Counted from the stretch's first letter, positions 42,017 through 51,800 are shown. The stretch is DNA of 64,000 bases from JANWJE01 sp044326545 (GCA_044326545.1 JBIRBM010000004.1:76565-140564), one strand, 5' to 3'. Numbers and translations are program-made. Notes: generated from the letters alone by a model not told the origin.

Positions 42017-43906
42017 TTATTCTGTTACTGGCTCTTCTTCTGTTGAGTGAAATTCGCTCATTTCGATCCCATTCTCTTCATCTATAAATGCCTCAACCTC
42101 ATTCTCCACCCCTGTTCCAATCGGCCCCATCTGACACACAATCCGATCGAGGACTTCTGTCTGTTTTTTAATTTGACTGTTTAATTGATTCAGATCTTTT
42201 TCTCGAATGATTGTGAGTACTTTGTTTGCGGCCGCTCTTTCTGTATCTAGGGCAAATGTGTTGTTTGCTAAAGGAATGGCACTTTTTCTCAAGGCAGTTA
42301 ATCGCTCAAAAGTTAAAGCCAATTCTTGATTCATTGTATAAAGCTGAGTGAGTTTTTGATTGAAAGAAGAATGAACGCCCCTGATTTTGAATTCAAGATT
42401 GTCTAATTCCTTTTGAGCTTCCGCTCTTTCTTCAGTTTTTTGTTTTTGAGTTTCGGTGATTTTGCTTTTGATGAAGGTGATCCGTTCTTGTCGCCCCTGT
42501 GGGATATTATCAGTATCATCACCATATTCACTTAACAGAGTTTGCAACTCAGTATCCTCAAGATTTTGCTCTAATTTTTGAGAATGTCGGTTTATTATTT
42601 CTTGATCTTTCATTAATTCAGCTACCGCTCCCTTAGCTGCTTGATAGTCCTTAATAAGATCAGAGCATCCATTGACATCTATCTCTGAACAATTTTTTGA
42701 GGCAGATAACTGAGCAAAAACATCTGCATCGTGCTTGATTTGATTAAACTCTGTGCTTAGAAGCGGGTTGGAATTTTTCGCAAAATAACCTTTGAAACGC
42801 TCATAAAAAGACTCTTGGAGAAATGCTTTCTTAATCTCCTCAAATTTATCCCGCTTTTGCTTCATTTCATCGATCAAGCGTTGCGCTATTACATCGCCTT
42901 CAACACGTTCCTTTGCTTGATTATCTTTATCATTGACTGTCACCCCTTTTAAATGAATATCGCGCTGCAATTTCGTCTCAAAGAAAGCATACCCGGGTTT
43001 CTCTAATCCAGCTTCTATCTCCACCATCTCTTTTGGGTTCGCAATATGATAACCATACATCAATGGATTCTCGGATTTTGAAGGAATTTGATAGAGGTTC
43101 GGCTTCTCGTTTTTGCCTTTTTGATTGACAGCCATAGACAATAAATGAGTAAAAGCCCCTGCAACGTTAGTTTTATAATTAAACGTAAATGAGGAACTCT
43201 CTTTGGCTGCTTGAAAAAAACCGGGCTCGAAATCGTTCTCTTCTTTTTGGGCTAAATCACAGACGATCTCTTTGTACTTCGAGGCTAAAATAATGGCATT
43301 TTCTGGCGATGTCCCCCGTGTATAAATTGTTCGCTCAAATGAAATGGGAGGGTCTATCTCCTCTCCATTATTTTGCTGAGCCTTTACTGTATAAGTGACC
43401 TTAACAGAATAAAAGATTTTATCAGGTTCTCCATCAATCTTAAATGTTTGCACTTCAAATTTACTCTCTTGATTCAATCGGTTCTCAGCCAGATTTGCCT
43501 CAATCCTCACTTGATCTTGGTTGATCTCTGCATGTCCTTTCAAGCCTTCGACGATCTCTCTTAAAATTTTTTGATGAGGCTGACCTTGTCTTGTTTTATC
43601 TGCTGCAATCATTCTCAGATCATGTAAGGTGTCGGTCAAAGATTTCCCTGTCGGAATAGGCGGGAGATTCTCTTCAGGATCTGCAACAACCTGCGGTAGC
43701 GGACTGGATGGGGGACTATTGTTGATTCGGTCAACTTGAATGACTAAAGATGGTGGGGATTGCCCTTGATTGTTTAAAGCTGAAAGAGCAACCTTTGTAA
43801 TTGCGGATGTGGAAGCGACAGAGGTGTTGGGATCAGCAGAGGTGTTGGGATCAGCAGAGGGCGTGATGGGGATGCCTGGAACAGAGTTTAAATTTGAATT
43901 AACCAT
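42017..43906 (-). CDS. Coiled-coil protein with Pro/Ser-rich N-terminus (effector candidate)
   Basis: 629 residues, no membrane helices. Residues 1-80 are Ser/Pro/Asn-rich and contain a duplicated SADPNT (from an 18-bp tandem duplication near 43822-43857). About 380-600 forms coiled coils (ITETQKQKTEERAEAQKELD). The tail is acidic (VEAFIDEENGIEMSEFHSTE). Strong ribosome binding site (GAGGAGG). A disordered polar N-terminus followed by helices is typical of type III secreted effectors; family unknown. Confidence 0.7.
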   Translation of the reverse strand: MVNSNLNSVPGIPITPSADPNTSADPNTSVASTSAITKVALSALNNQGQSPPSLVIQVDRINNSPPSSPLPQVVADPEENLPPIPTGKSLTDTLHDLRMIAADKTRQGQPHQKILREIVEGLKGHAEINQDQVRIEANLAENRLNQESKFEVQTFKIDGEPDKIFYSVKVTYTVKAQQNNGEEIDPPISFERTIYTRGTSPENAIILASKYKEIVCDLAQKEENDFEPGFFQAAKESSSFTFNYKTNVAGAFTHLLSMAVNQKGKNEKPNLYQIPSKSENPLMYGYHIANPKEMVEIEAGLEKPGYAFFETKLQRDIHLKGVTVNDKDNQAKERVEGDVIAQRLIDEMKQKRDKFEEIKKAFLQESFYERFKGYFAKNSNPLLSTEFNQIKHDADVFAQLSASKNCSEIDVNGCSDLIKDYQAAKGAVAELMKDQEIINRHSQKLEQNLEDTELQTLLSEYGDDTDNIPQGRQERITFIKSKITETQKQKTEERAEAQKELDNLEFKIRGVHSSFNQKLTQLYTMNQELALTFERLTALRKSAIPLANNTFALDTERAAANKVLTIIREKDLNQLNSQIKKQTEVLDRIVCQMGPIGTGVENEVEAFIDEENGIEMSEFHSTEEEPVTE

Positions 43907-44055
43907 AAAAAAGCCTCCTCAGCAAACAAAAAAATAATAATCAAAATAAAAACTTAATTTCAATATTGATTATAAACAAAACAAACAAAATCAAACAACT
44001 TAAAAACAACAATTCAAAAACAATAAATCATCATGATAAGCTAGGAGTGTGCCTA

Positions 44056-44095
44056 AAAAGTCTCATCAACTTGAATCCAAGTTGATGAGACTTTT
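44056..44095 (-). terminator. Rho-independent terminator of the SMR gene
   Basis: A perfect 18-bp stem (AAAAGTCTCATCAACTTG / CAAGTTGATGAGACTTTT) with loop AATC. On the minus strand it is followed by TTTTTA. About 42 bases after the 44137 gene's stop. Confidence 0.85.
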
Positions 44096-44136
44096 CAAAG
44101 ACGCTGTAAGATAACATTGTCGATTTCAAGTGCGTC

Positions 44137-44466
44137 CTAATGAGGTGAAGCTTTAGACAGGAGATTCATAAATAAGACTCCCCCAAGAATCAACATCAGG
44201 CCAATCCAAGCATAGAGATCAAGTGTTTGGTGATAAAAAAAATATCCACCCAAACTAATCAACACCATGCCAAGGCCCGACCAAGTCGCATAGACAACTC
44301 CTACAGGAATTTCCTTTAAAGTCAGGGAAAGGCAATAAAAAGCCAGACTATATCCACAAACAACAACCAAGGAAGGAAAGAGAGCTGTAAAACCTTGAGT
44401 TGATTTCAAGGCCAACGTCGCGATCGTTTCTGCGATAATGGAAATGAACAAATAAATATAAGACAT
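44137..44466 (-). CDS. Small multidrug resistance (SMR/EmrE-type) transporter
   Basis: 109 residues with four membrane helices. The essential Glu in helix 1 (ISIIAETIATLALKSTQGF) and the helix 3 motif GVVYATWSGLGMVLISL are present. Family members export cationic drugs or guanidinium as proton antiporters; the substrate here is not predictable. AAGGGAG precedes the ATG. Confidence 0.92.
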   Translation of the reverse strand: MSYIYLFISIIAETIATLALKSTQGFTALFPSLVVVCGYSLAFYCLSLTLKEIPVGVVYATWSGLGMVLISLGGYFFYHQTLDLYAWIGLMLILGGVLFMNLLSKASPH

Positions 44467-44901
44467 GAATCATACTCCCTTTTAAGAACCTGTTCAGAAT
44501 CTTTGCGAAAAATTCCGCCTTGTACTCAACCTCTAGAAAAGGTGCCTTTTCCCTCTTTTCTCGTCAAATTTTTCGACCCATTCAAGAAAATCTTTTTCTC
44601 TTGTATTTAAAAGAATACCAAATCCTGATAGGATAATGGCAAAATAGAGGCCTTCATTTGCTCTAAAAACTCAACATCTTTATCTAAAACTAGTTAAAAT
44701 TAGATCTTTCTACACGATTTGCTCTTGATTGACAGTTTTTAACGATGTGTAGATAAAAAATGTTGCTTCCTCAAAGCGTTTGGAATCACTGTTTTTAACA
44801 ACATGTTTAAAATCTTCGATCACATGGTTTTAAACAAGCTCTAAGGGATAAGAAGCCTTCTCAAAGTCAAGGCAAGATTTTAACTTCACACTGGAAGAGT
44901 C
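44467..44901. other. Gene-free spacer, SMR gene to CT053-like gene
   Basis: 435 bases without a credible ORF. It has an AAGAACCTGTTCAGAATCTTTG motif (44483-44504), the clearest copy of this dispersed motif. Otherwise unremarkable AT-rich DNA. Confidence 0.6.
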
Positions 44902-45372
44902 ATGAAACATATTAAGAGTGAAAGACTTAAAAAACTAGAGGTTGAACTAACCGATCTTGAGCAATGGCTTAAGCTTGGCCTTGTTCCAAAAAAAGATATC
45001 GATAAGCACAAGGAAGAAATCGCAGCAGCAAAAAGCAAAATTGAAGAAGAAAAGGAAAGGCTTCAATTCCTTAAAGAAAGTGGAGAAGCTGAAGAATACA
45101 TCACCCCTAAACGCCCTGCAACTCGGGCAGGCTACAACGAGATGCCTACAATTCCCGATATCGATATGGGAGAAACCATCGGGGGAAGCGAGACCGGATT
45201 TGACATGGAAACTGATGCGATCGAAATTGATCATACAGGCGAAGAACATGGCGATGATGAGGAAGAAGATGCAACAGAACAAGAAGAAGAAGAGGAAGAT
45301 GAATCCTACTTCAGCGATCGTAACCGTTGGAAGCGCGGTGGAATTGTAGACCCTGATGCAAATGACTGGTAA
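44902..45372 (+). CDS. Acidic coiled-coil protein (CT053-like)
   Basis: 156 residues: an N-terminal coiled coil (KLEVELTDLEQWLKLGLVPK through EEIAAAKSKIEEEKERL), a linker, and a strongly acidic stretch (EEHGDDEEEDATEQEEEEED) before a short conserved-looking tail (DRNRWKRGGIVDPDANDW). It overlaps hemW by 17 bases, as CT053 sits beside hemN/hemW (CT052) in Chlamydia. CT053 has been reported as a type III secretion substrate as I recall; the identity is inferred from position and size. Confidence 0.7.
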   Translation: MKHIKSERLKKLEVELTDLEQWLKLGLVPKKDIDKHKEEIAAAKSKIEEEKERLQFLKESGEAEEYITPKRPATRAGYNEMPTIPDIDMGETIGGSETGFDMETDAIEIDHTGEEHGDDEEEDATEQEEEEEDESYFSDRNRWKRGGIVDPDANDW

Positions 45373-46516
45373 CCCCATCGTTCAAAAAGAAGAAATCAGT
45401 CTCTATTTTCATATTCCCTTTTGCACACGTAAATGTGACTATTGTCACTTTTACGTTCTTCCCAATCAAGAAAAACCCAAACAACAACTGGCAGAAGGGT
45501 TTCAATTAGAATGGGCCCTATTCGCTCCTTACCTTATCAACAAAAAAATTGTGACGATCTATTTTGGAGGGGGAACGCCTTCCCTTTTCGGTCCTGCCCG
45601 GATCGCCTCTATCCTGAAGATGATTAAAGGAACATGTGAAGTGATCCCGTCAGCAGAAATTACTTTAGAGGCTAATCCTGAAAACATCACACTTGAGCTC
45701 ATGCAAGGGTATGCAGAGTCGGGCATTAACCGAGTCAGCATCGGGATTCAAACGCTAGATTCCATCCTCTTAAAATTGATAGGACGGTTGCATAGTGCTG
45801 AAACAGCTCTTCATGCAATCAACACTACTCTTGAGGCTGGAATTTCAAATATTTCAATTGATTTAATGTATGATTTGCCTAAACAAACAGTAGACCACTG
45901 GTCCACAACACTCAAAGCCCTTGAATCGATTCCCATCCAACATCTCTCCCTTTACAATCTCACGATTGAGCCTCATACGGTTTTCTTTAAAAAGCAAGCG
46001 CAATTACGCCCTCTTCTTCCAAATGAAGAAGAGAGTTTAGAAATGTACGAAATGGCGATCCAATCTCTTGAAAAGAGGGGTCTTTATCGTTATGAAATTT
46101 CAGCCTTTGCTCGGCCTGGATTTGAGTCACAACACAATACGGGCTATTGGAAAGGGCGTCAATTTCTAGGACTCGGCCCGTCAGCGTTTAGTTATTGGGA
46201 AAAAAAGCGTTTTCGCAATATTGCTCACCTGGGCAAGTATTGCTCGGCCTTAAGAGAAGGACAATTTCCAAAAGACTTTGAAGAACTCCTTGACTTAAAC
46301 GCCCAGCGGCGCGAATTATTTGTCATTCAGATTCGTTTGAAACAAGGTGTTGAAATGAACGCCTTTACCGCCCAGCATGGGCCATTAGATCCGATCACAC
46401 AACAAACCTTATTAAAACTGATTGAGGAGGAATTCTTAATGTTTAAACATCACTCTTACCTCCTAACGCATAAAGGAATTCTGTTTTATGACACGATCGC
46501 AGCTGAATTAATCTAG
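45356..46516 (+). CDS. hemW: Heme chaperone HemW / coproporphyrinogen oxidase-like radical SAM protein
   Basis: 386 residues. The radical SAM cluster motif C-X3-C-X2-C is in FHIPFCTRKCDYCHFYV. It also has IYFGGGTPSLF and RVSIGIQTLDSILLKLIGR. The length and the absence of the extended N-terminal of true HemN favour HemW, a heme-binding chaperone, although annotations often say hemN. The start is within the end of the CT053-like gene (ATG 45356 or 45362). Confidence 0.92.
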   Translation: MQMTGNPIVQKEEISLYFHIPFCTRKCDYCHFYVLPNQEKPKQQLAEGFQLEWALFAPYLINKKIVTIYFGGGTPSLFGPARIASILKMIKGTCEVIPSAEITLEANPENITLELMQGYAESGINRVSIGIQTLDSILLKLIGRLHSAETALHAINTTLEAGISNISIDLMYDLPKQTVDHWSTTLKALESIPIQHLSLYNLTIEPHTVFFKKQAQLRPLLPNEEESLEMYEMAIQSLEKRGLYRYEISAFARPGFESQHNTGYWKGRQFLGLGPSAFSYWEKKRFRNIAHLGKYCSALREGQFPKDFEELLDLNAQRRELFVIQIRLKQGVEMNAFTAQHGPLDPITQQTLLKLIEEEFLMFKHHSYLLTHKGILFYDTIAAELI

Positions 46517-46591
46517 TGGAACATCGCATTTAAATTGACAATTTGGATTGAGGCAACGCTCTGATCATGACTCATTTTTTTTAACTTTTAT

Positions 46592-46630
46592 AGGGCGTGT
46601 CATCATTCGCACTTTAAGCTTGAATGAGGA
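46592..46630. repeat. AGGGCGTGTCATCA repeat end joined to CATTCGCACTTTAAGCTTGAATGA motif
   Basis: A chimeric copy of two dispersed sequences in the hemW/46657 convergent spacer. It shows that these motifs recombine or co-move. Confidence 0.5.
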
Positions 46631-46656
46631 CATCTTTTTACAAACAGTGTAGGTGA

Positions 46657-47361
46657 TTATTTTACGCTCGTTTTAGTCGTTCTCAGCTGTTGACTCATCT
46701 TATCATAATTAATCGAGAGAGAGACAATCGCATCTGAAATCGCTTTTTTGCATTTACTAAACAGATCACTTTGAATAAAATGGCTTCGATCATCATAGAT
46801 TAGCGAATAATTTAAAGGAATTAAACGAAAACGATCTTCCAAGAAGCAAACTTTGAAATCTGGCTCAAGCAGTGGATTTAAAATCTCAATCACATTATCT
46901 TGTATCCATTGTTGACACGCGATTTCTAAATCTTGGTAGTTGTTAGGATTAAATTGATAGTGCCTTATCACTTCTTGAGGGGAAAAATAATGTTCAGGAT
47001 TTACAACTTGCATCTCTCTTGCGATATCATCGATGGGAAGGTCTAGATAAAAAATGGGAAGCCCCTCTAGTACTTGACGCCACCATTCAAATCGATCTCT
47101 CTCGATGGATTCAGCGTAATATCTCACGACTCCCCCTCTTTCTCCAACACATGCCTGATGCAAACGCCTAATTAATCGAGCTGATTGCGAACCATAATGA
47201 TAAATTTCTATGGGGCTTCCTTGATTTTCTATGAAAAAAATTTTACCACTTTTAGCTGCGAGGAGAGACAGCTTGTCCCTAATCTGATCAGAAAGAGAAC
47301 CATCAGGTGTGATCAATTCTTGCTTGGAATTCAGTTGTAAACGATGAATGTTTGAATTCAT
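46657..47361 (-). CDS. Protein of unknown function downstream of the HD-domain gene
   Basis: 234 residues, soluble. A mixed alpha/beta protein with SARLIRRLHQACVGERGGVV, YYAESIERDRFEWWRQVLEG and a helical C-terminus. Not recognised. It follows the HD-domain gene by 32 bases on the same strand, third in a chaperone - HD protein - unknown set, so it may be another secreted substrate or a helper. Confidence 0.7.
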   Translation of the reverse strand: MNSNIHRLQLNSKQELITPDGSLSDQIRDKLSLLAAKSGKIFFIENQGSPIEIYHYGSQSARLIRRLHQACVGERGGVVRYYAESIERDRFEWWRQVLEGLPIFYLDLPIDDIAREMQVVNPEHYFSPQEVIRHYQFNPNNYQDLEIACQQWIQDNVIEILNPLLEPDFKVCFLEDRFRLIPLNYSLIYDDRSHFIQSDLFSKCKKAISDAIVSLSINYDKMSQQLRTTKTSVK

Positions 47362-47393
47362 GAGATCTTCCCTAAGTTTATTTATTCTTGCAA

Positions 47394-49643
47394 TTAGCTA
47401 TTCACAATACATGGAACAATCTGGTTTTCTTCATCAACAACTCTGAACCAAATCTTGGTATTACCAACGAAAATACTGTTATAGGCACTACTTGCGCGCC
47501 AAATTTGATATTCTCCGATCCCCACCATCACTCCCTCTTCTTCAACTTTGACTTGATTGAGAGCCTCAAAACGGGTGCGGTCTACTTGAGCAACCAAACA
47601 AGGAATATTTTTTTTCTTTCCCTCTTCTCCTGTTAAACTTAAAGCGGGAATTGCAACCAATTTTACCGATAAAATCGCTTCTGTTCCACCAAAATGGGGA
47701 TAATCACGGCTAGATTGTTGCATTCCAATCAATCGAATCTCTTCTTTAATTTCAGGACTTAAACCTAAATACTCCTCCTTCTCAAAGATAGCGTCAATTA
47801 AGAGTTTGTTTAATAATTCACGGCCGTCTCTGGAACTTTCAATCAGGTTTTCAAGCTTCTGATCCTGCGATTCATTGATTTCCAGGAGTTTTTTTTGAAT
47901 AGCAATCTCTAAATCGTCTTTGAGGGAGGGATTGTCTGCAAATCTCTGTAATATGTCTGCAGGGTCTATGATCAAATTTTGAGAAAATCTGGAAAGGACA
48001 CTTTGTCCTCTATCGGTATTTTTTAACTGCTGTTTATTCTGTTGTCGTTTTAATTTTTGTTTATCCTCTTGCCGTTCACAATCTTCAAGACTCTTCGCTA
48101 CATTACTAATGTCTTGACCGTCCCCCAAACGCTTATAAATCTCTTGAAAAGCGGGTTGATTTTGAGTAGGAGTAAGCCGTGTGCATTGCATATCCATATT
48201 GTCTACTAGACGAATGATATTTAACGGATTTTCCAATAGATCTGTGTTGCTATACTCTAAACCAAGTAAGCGATCTTTATTCAGCTCTAAATCTGCAAAA
48301 CGGCCCTTGAAAGCTTCTGAAGAAAGACTGACTGTAGGGAGCGTCAAGACTCCTTGTTTCCCCATTTTTTCCTCAAAGAGCGGAATAGATTCATTGAGAG
48401 CTTCTTCTATCTTTTGTTTCTCTTCTTGATTTTGGACTAAAATTTCTATAGGATAACGCACTTCGTTCGCAGGATTTTTTCTTCGATCGTAGAAATTACA
48501 AAGAACCTGCACAATATGTGCAGAATCTGTTAGGAAGCTCCCCATCGATGTATGAATTTTTGCGTTAAATTCAGATTCGATTTTATCTGCTGAATGAAAA
48601 AGAATCGCATTACGAAAATCACTAAATAATTTTTCTGTATCGACACCGGGAGAGATGATCAGTTTGTCAAACAGATCCTTCATTGGTGAAATTAAATCTG
48701 CACCCGCAATTCCATGTACAGACTTAGCCCTACAACCGACGCAAGGGTAGCCAACATCATGTAAAAGAGCAAGATTTTCGAGTAAGAAATGGGCTTCGCC
48801 TTCAGTAATTTTATACTTATTTGACATGCTCTCAACAATCTCAGGGTTTGTTGCTAAGACATCACGCGTGTAATTGGCCACATTAATTGAATGATCAAAA
48901 CCATGTGAAACATATTGCTCAGGATTTTCACGGTGCTGATCAAAAGCAAAAACTGCCAACAAAGAGGAAAATTTAGCCCTTCCTTCTTTAATCGCATCGT
49001 CAGAAGAAGGAGTAAGATAGGCAAATGGAGCCGCTATTCTTTGCAAAGGCGTTTCAAGGCTCTTTCGTTCATCAACAGTTACGAAAAAATGCTTAGAGGC
49101 TTCAATTTTTTTTTCTATTTTTTCGTTAATCTTAAGGCTAACTTTTGTAGCCAACTCCATCGTTAAGGACTTTTCAGCTTTTTCAGCCTTCTTCATCGCA
49201 GCATCCAGTTGTTGTTCATAACTAGTCTCTGCATGCGCATCTAAGGTTGCACCCATGACTTCCATCTGTTCATTAACGACAAGATTCTCTGTGAAAAGAG
49301 AGGGGACAATGTCCGATATTTTAGTAAATTTGCCAGGAGAAGGAGCTTGAAGAGTTTCTTCATCAGGCGTTTCATTCCATTCAGTACGAATAGAAGGTGC
49401 AGAGCTCCTTTTGCGCATCGTATGAGCAGGCGAAACGAAGATATTGCTTAAAGAGATCTCTTTACGCATGAAAGAGGGACGGGTAGGTCGCGCGTTCCTT
49501 GGTGATGATACCGGGTTTTTCTTGTCATTTTCGCTTGGTTTGACTGAGAAATTGTCCGGATCAGGAACCGTGGGTCCAGAGGAAGATAAATCGCAGTTAG
49601 AAGGATGAGAAGGAAGGGGTGTTTCTCCAGGATTAAATTGCAT
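47394..49643 (-). CDS. HD-domain phosphohydrolase-like protein, type III effector candidate
   Basis: 749 residues. Residues 1-110 are Pro/Ser-rich and disordered (FNPGETPLPSHPSNCDLSSS). An HD domain spans about 220-370: HGFDHSINVANYTRDVL, then LLENLALLHDVGYPCVGC with the His-Asp pair, ISPMKDLFDKL and NAILFHSADKIESE. HD enzymes usually cleave phosphate esters of nucleotides using metal. The C-terminal 380 residues are helical and charged. It lies 40 bases downstream of a CesT-type secretion chaperone, which strongly suggests an exported effector. Confidence 0.8.
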   Translation of the reverse strand: MQFNPGETPLPSHPSNCDLSSSGPTVPDPDNFSVKPSENDKKNPVSSPRNARPTRPSFMRKEISLSNIFVSPAHTMRKRSSAPSIRTEWNETPDEETLQAPSPGKFTKISDIVPSLFTENLVVNEQMEVMGATLDAHAETSYEQQLDAAMKKAEKAEKSLTMELATKVSLKINEKIEKKIEASKHFFVTVDERKSLETPLQRIAAPFAYLTPSSDDAIKEGRAKFSSLLAVFAFDQHRENPEQYVSHGFDHSINVANYTRDVLATNPEIVESMSNKYKITEGEAHFLLENLALLHDVGYPCVGCRAKSVHGIAGADLISPMKDLFDKLIISPGVDTEKLFSDFRNAILFHSADKIESEFNAKIHTSMGSFLTDSAHIVQVLCNFYDRRKNPANEVRYPIEILVQNQEEKQKIEEALNESIPLFEEKMGKQGVLTLPTVSLSSEAFKGRFADLELNKDRLLGLEYSNTDLLENPLNIIRLVDNMDMQCTRLTPTQNQPAFQEIYKRLGDGQDISNVAKSLEDCERQEDKQKLKRQQNKQQLKNTDRGQSVLSRFSQNLIIDPADILQRFADNPSLKDDLEIAIQKKLLEINESQDQKLENLIESSRDGRELLNKLLIDAIFEKEEYLGLSPEIKEEIRLIGMQQSSRDYPHFGGTEAILSVKLVAIPALSLTGEEGKKKNIPCLVAQVDRTRFEALNQVKVEEEGVMVGIGEYQIWRASSAYNSIFVGNTKIWFRVVDEENQIVPCIVNS

Positions 49644-49683
49644 AGTCTCGCCCTCACCGTTATCTTATCTATTTTCTCGCAAG

Positions 49684-50139
49684 CTATACTTTTAACATGT
49701 TCCTGTCAACATTTTTTATAAGTTTTTGGTTATCAACTTCAAGTAAATTATCGACCTCTTTTTTCCAATATAACAAGCAATGAATAAAAGATTGAACTTC
49801 CTCAATAAAATATTGAGTGGTCAATAACAAAAGAGGTAAGCGATCGGTCAAAAGAAGTTGATGAGAGGCATGGTCTAAAGCAAACGTACAATGACCGGTC
49901 TCTTTTCCAAATAAATGATCTGAAAACAGCTGATCATAAAGCTTCAATCTTTTTTCCTCAGACAAAGGGATTGGGCAAACAGCCGCATATAAGAAAAGAC
50001 TTTCGGAATCAAAAGACTCTGAAAAACAAATCAGATGCTGTTGGTTAATTTTTAAGGCATAGCACCCTTGATCATCTGGTGTTAAATCACTTAATTGGGG
50101 CATTCTCTTCAATTCACGAATGAAATTTTCAAAAAACAT
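49684..50139 (-). CDS. CesT-family type III secretion chaperone
   Basis: 151 residues from ATG 50139 (AAGGTGG five bases before; a GTG at 50148 is possible). MFFENFIRELKRMPQLSDLT, then FDSESLFLYAAVCPIPLSEE, KLYDQLFSDHLFGKETGHCT and LLLTDRLPLLLLTTQYFIEE follow the CesT/SycE chaperone pattern and length. These dimers hold the N-terminal region of effectors before secretion. First gene of a set with the HD-domain protein. Confidence 0.87.
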   Translation of the reverse strand: MFFENFIRELKRMPQLSDLTPDDQGCYALKINQQHLICFSESFDSESLFLYAAVCPIPLSEEKRLKLYDQLFSDHLFGKETGHCTFALDHASHQLLLTDRLPLLLLTTQYFIEEVQSFIHCLLYWKKEVDNLLEVDNQKLIKNVDRNMLKV

Positions 50140-50555
50140 ATCAACCACCTTTTTAAAAATTTGTTAATTTGTTTTTTTGAACACTAAATAAACAACTAAT
50201 TTTCGATTTTAATTACTATTTTTATTATAAACATAATTTTATTTTTTAATAAACAATATTAATTAATCGATAATAATTGTGAGTGAAACACTAGAGTGGG
50301 TCATATCCTCAATTAAGCCATATTGCATAACCTCCTATGTTTGAAAAAATCGATCCTTTTCGGGGGCTTTATTGCCATTTTTTTCCACTATAGGTTCAAA
50401 ACATGCCCTCAAAAATAGATTATAAGCAACTGTTATTAAGCATGATAAATTCTATTTAGCCTGAAGCGAAGTTGGGTGAAGTGATCAAGATTGGCACTCT
50501 TTTTGCATTGATAAGGCATAAGGAAAAAATATGATGCCTTAAAAAGGGGGGCCTT
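50140..50555. other. Gene-free stretch before the 52-aa basic protein
   Basis: About 400 bases, very AT-rich next to the chaperone gene (likely its promoter). A short open start (ATG at 50531, stop after two codons) precedes the small gene and is not credible as a gene. Nothing else recognised. Confidence 0.5.
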
Positions 50556-50714
50556 ATGACAATCGAAGAAAGCACGAACACAGAAAAATCAGAAACAATT
50601 TTTCTCAATCAACCTATGCTGCATAAACGGATTCAAACGGCTGAAGGGTGGAAGAGAGGTGTTGGTAAGAAGCGCAAATTATCGAAAACAATTAAGCAAG
50701 AGTTGAAACTATAG
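50556..50714 (+). CDS. Small basic protein (52 aa)
   Basis: Too short for many gene callers, but it has a strong ribosome binding site (AAGGGGGG) and a biased protein: an acidic start (TIEESTNTEKSE), then AEGWKRGVGKKRKLSKTIKQ and a basic end. It sits in the place where Chlamydia has the histone-like hctB (CT046) near CT047, but it lacks the Ala/Lys repeats of HctB. It could be a small nucleic-acid-binding protein. Not recognised otherwise. Confidence 0.6.
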   Translation: MTIEESTNTEKSETIFLNQPMLHKRIQTAEGWKRGVGKKRKLSKTIKQELKL

Positions 50715-50765
50715 CCCTATTTCTTTTATTCTGGTGATCCGATAAAAAACAGAAAAGCAGAAACT

Positions 50766-51797
50766 GTGCGTTACGATCATTTACAAGCTTTTGAAAAATA
50801 CCTTGAAGGAGCGGATTCTCAAAACATTAGCCCCTTCTATTTAATTGTTGGAAAAGATGCTGTTGACACTCAACATGCCATCGATCTTCTTCTTGATCTT
50901 CTTTTACCCCGAGGTAAAAATCGCGAGTTTGCCCTTACAATGTTTGATGGTGCAGGGGTAGAGGAAGTTTCTCTCAGTCAAGCGCTTGAATCTGGTTCAT
51001 TTTTTGCAAAATCACAAGTGATGTATATTCGGCACTTGGATAAAGCCAAAAAATCAATCCAAGAATTGTTAGAAAAATGCCTCTCTCGTCCTCAAAGCGG
51101 TCACTCCCTCGTTTTAACAGCTGCAACCTGGTCGAAAAATCATTCTTTCTATAAGGCAATGGAAAAAAAAGGGGTCATTGTCGATTTACCCGATTTAAAA
51201 CCTTGGGAAAAAGAAAAACAGCTCGTTGGTTGGGTCAATAAGGAAGCGGCGGCCAAGCGAAAATTGATCTCTTATCAAGCTTGTCAGTTATTGGTCAAGA
51301 GAATGGGAAATGATCAATCTCTCCTGATCCAAGAGATTGAAAAATTGATTTGTTATTGTGGAGATAGAAAAGAGATCTCAGAGGAAGACATTAAAGCAAT
51401 CTCCTGTTGTGAGCACTTCAGTACAATTTGGCAATTGGGAGAGGCAATATTCTCTTTCAACTCTTCTGCTGCATTGCAAATCGTGAGGAGTTTTTTAACA
51501 GAAGGACAACCTCTCTTGCCACTGCTGCGCCAGATTCGCTCGCAGTTCCAGACACAATACCAGGTTGCTCTGTTGCTTGCGCAAGGAAAAGAACCTCAGG
51601 AGATTGCACAACAGTTCTCTTATATGAAAGGACAGATTTTGGAACGTAATATTGAGCAGGCAAATCGATATGGGCTGAAAAGCTTTAAACTAGGGATGCT
51701 TGCGATTGATGAGGCTGAAATGCGAACCAAGAACAGTGCGATAGATGATCACATTTTATTAGAGTTATTAATGATGCAATTAACACGCCGGACGTAA
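50766..51797 (+). CDS. holA: DNA polymerase III delta subunit-like protein (CT047-like)
   Basis: 343 residues from GTG 50766. The HolA pattern is present: FYLIVGKDAVDTQHAIDLLL, a helical middle, LVKRMGNDQSLLIQEIEKLI, FSTIWQLGEAIFSFNSSAAL and a C-terminal LLPLLRQIRSQFQTQYQVAL. Delta opens the sliding clamp in the clamp loader. The order followed by the rsmI-like gene agrees with CT047-CT048. Confidence 0.85.
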   Translation: MRYDHLQAFEKYLEGADSQNISPFYLIVGKDAVDTQHAIDLLLDLLLPRGKNREFALTMFDGAGVEEVSLSQALESGSFFAKSQVMYIRHLDKAKKSIQELLEKCLSRPQSGHSLVLTAATWSKNHSFYKAMEKKGVIVDLPDLKPWEKEKQLVGWVNKEAAAKRKLISYQACQLLVKRMGNDQSLLIQEIEKLICYCGDRKEISEEDIKAISCCEHFSTIWQLGEAIFSFNSSAALQIVRSFLTEGQPLLPLLRQIRSQFQTQYQVALLLAQGKEPQEIAQQFSYMKGQILERNIEQANRYGLKSFKLGMLAIDEAEMRTKNSAIDDHILLELLMMQLTRRT

Positions 51798-51800
51798 ATC

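Noticed and set aside
44947..45378. 143-codon minus-strand frame rich in Phe
   Set aside because: Antisense of the acidic and Lys-rich CT053-like gene; GAA/GAG codons read as Phe/Leu on the other strand.
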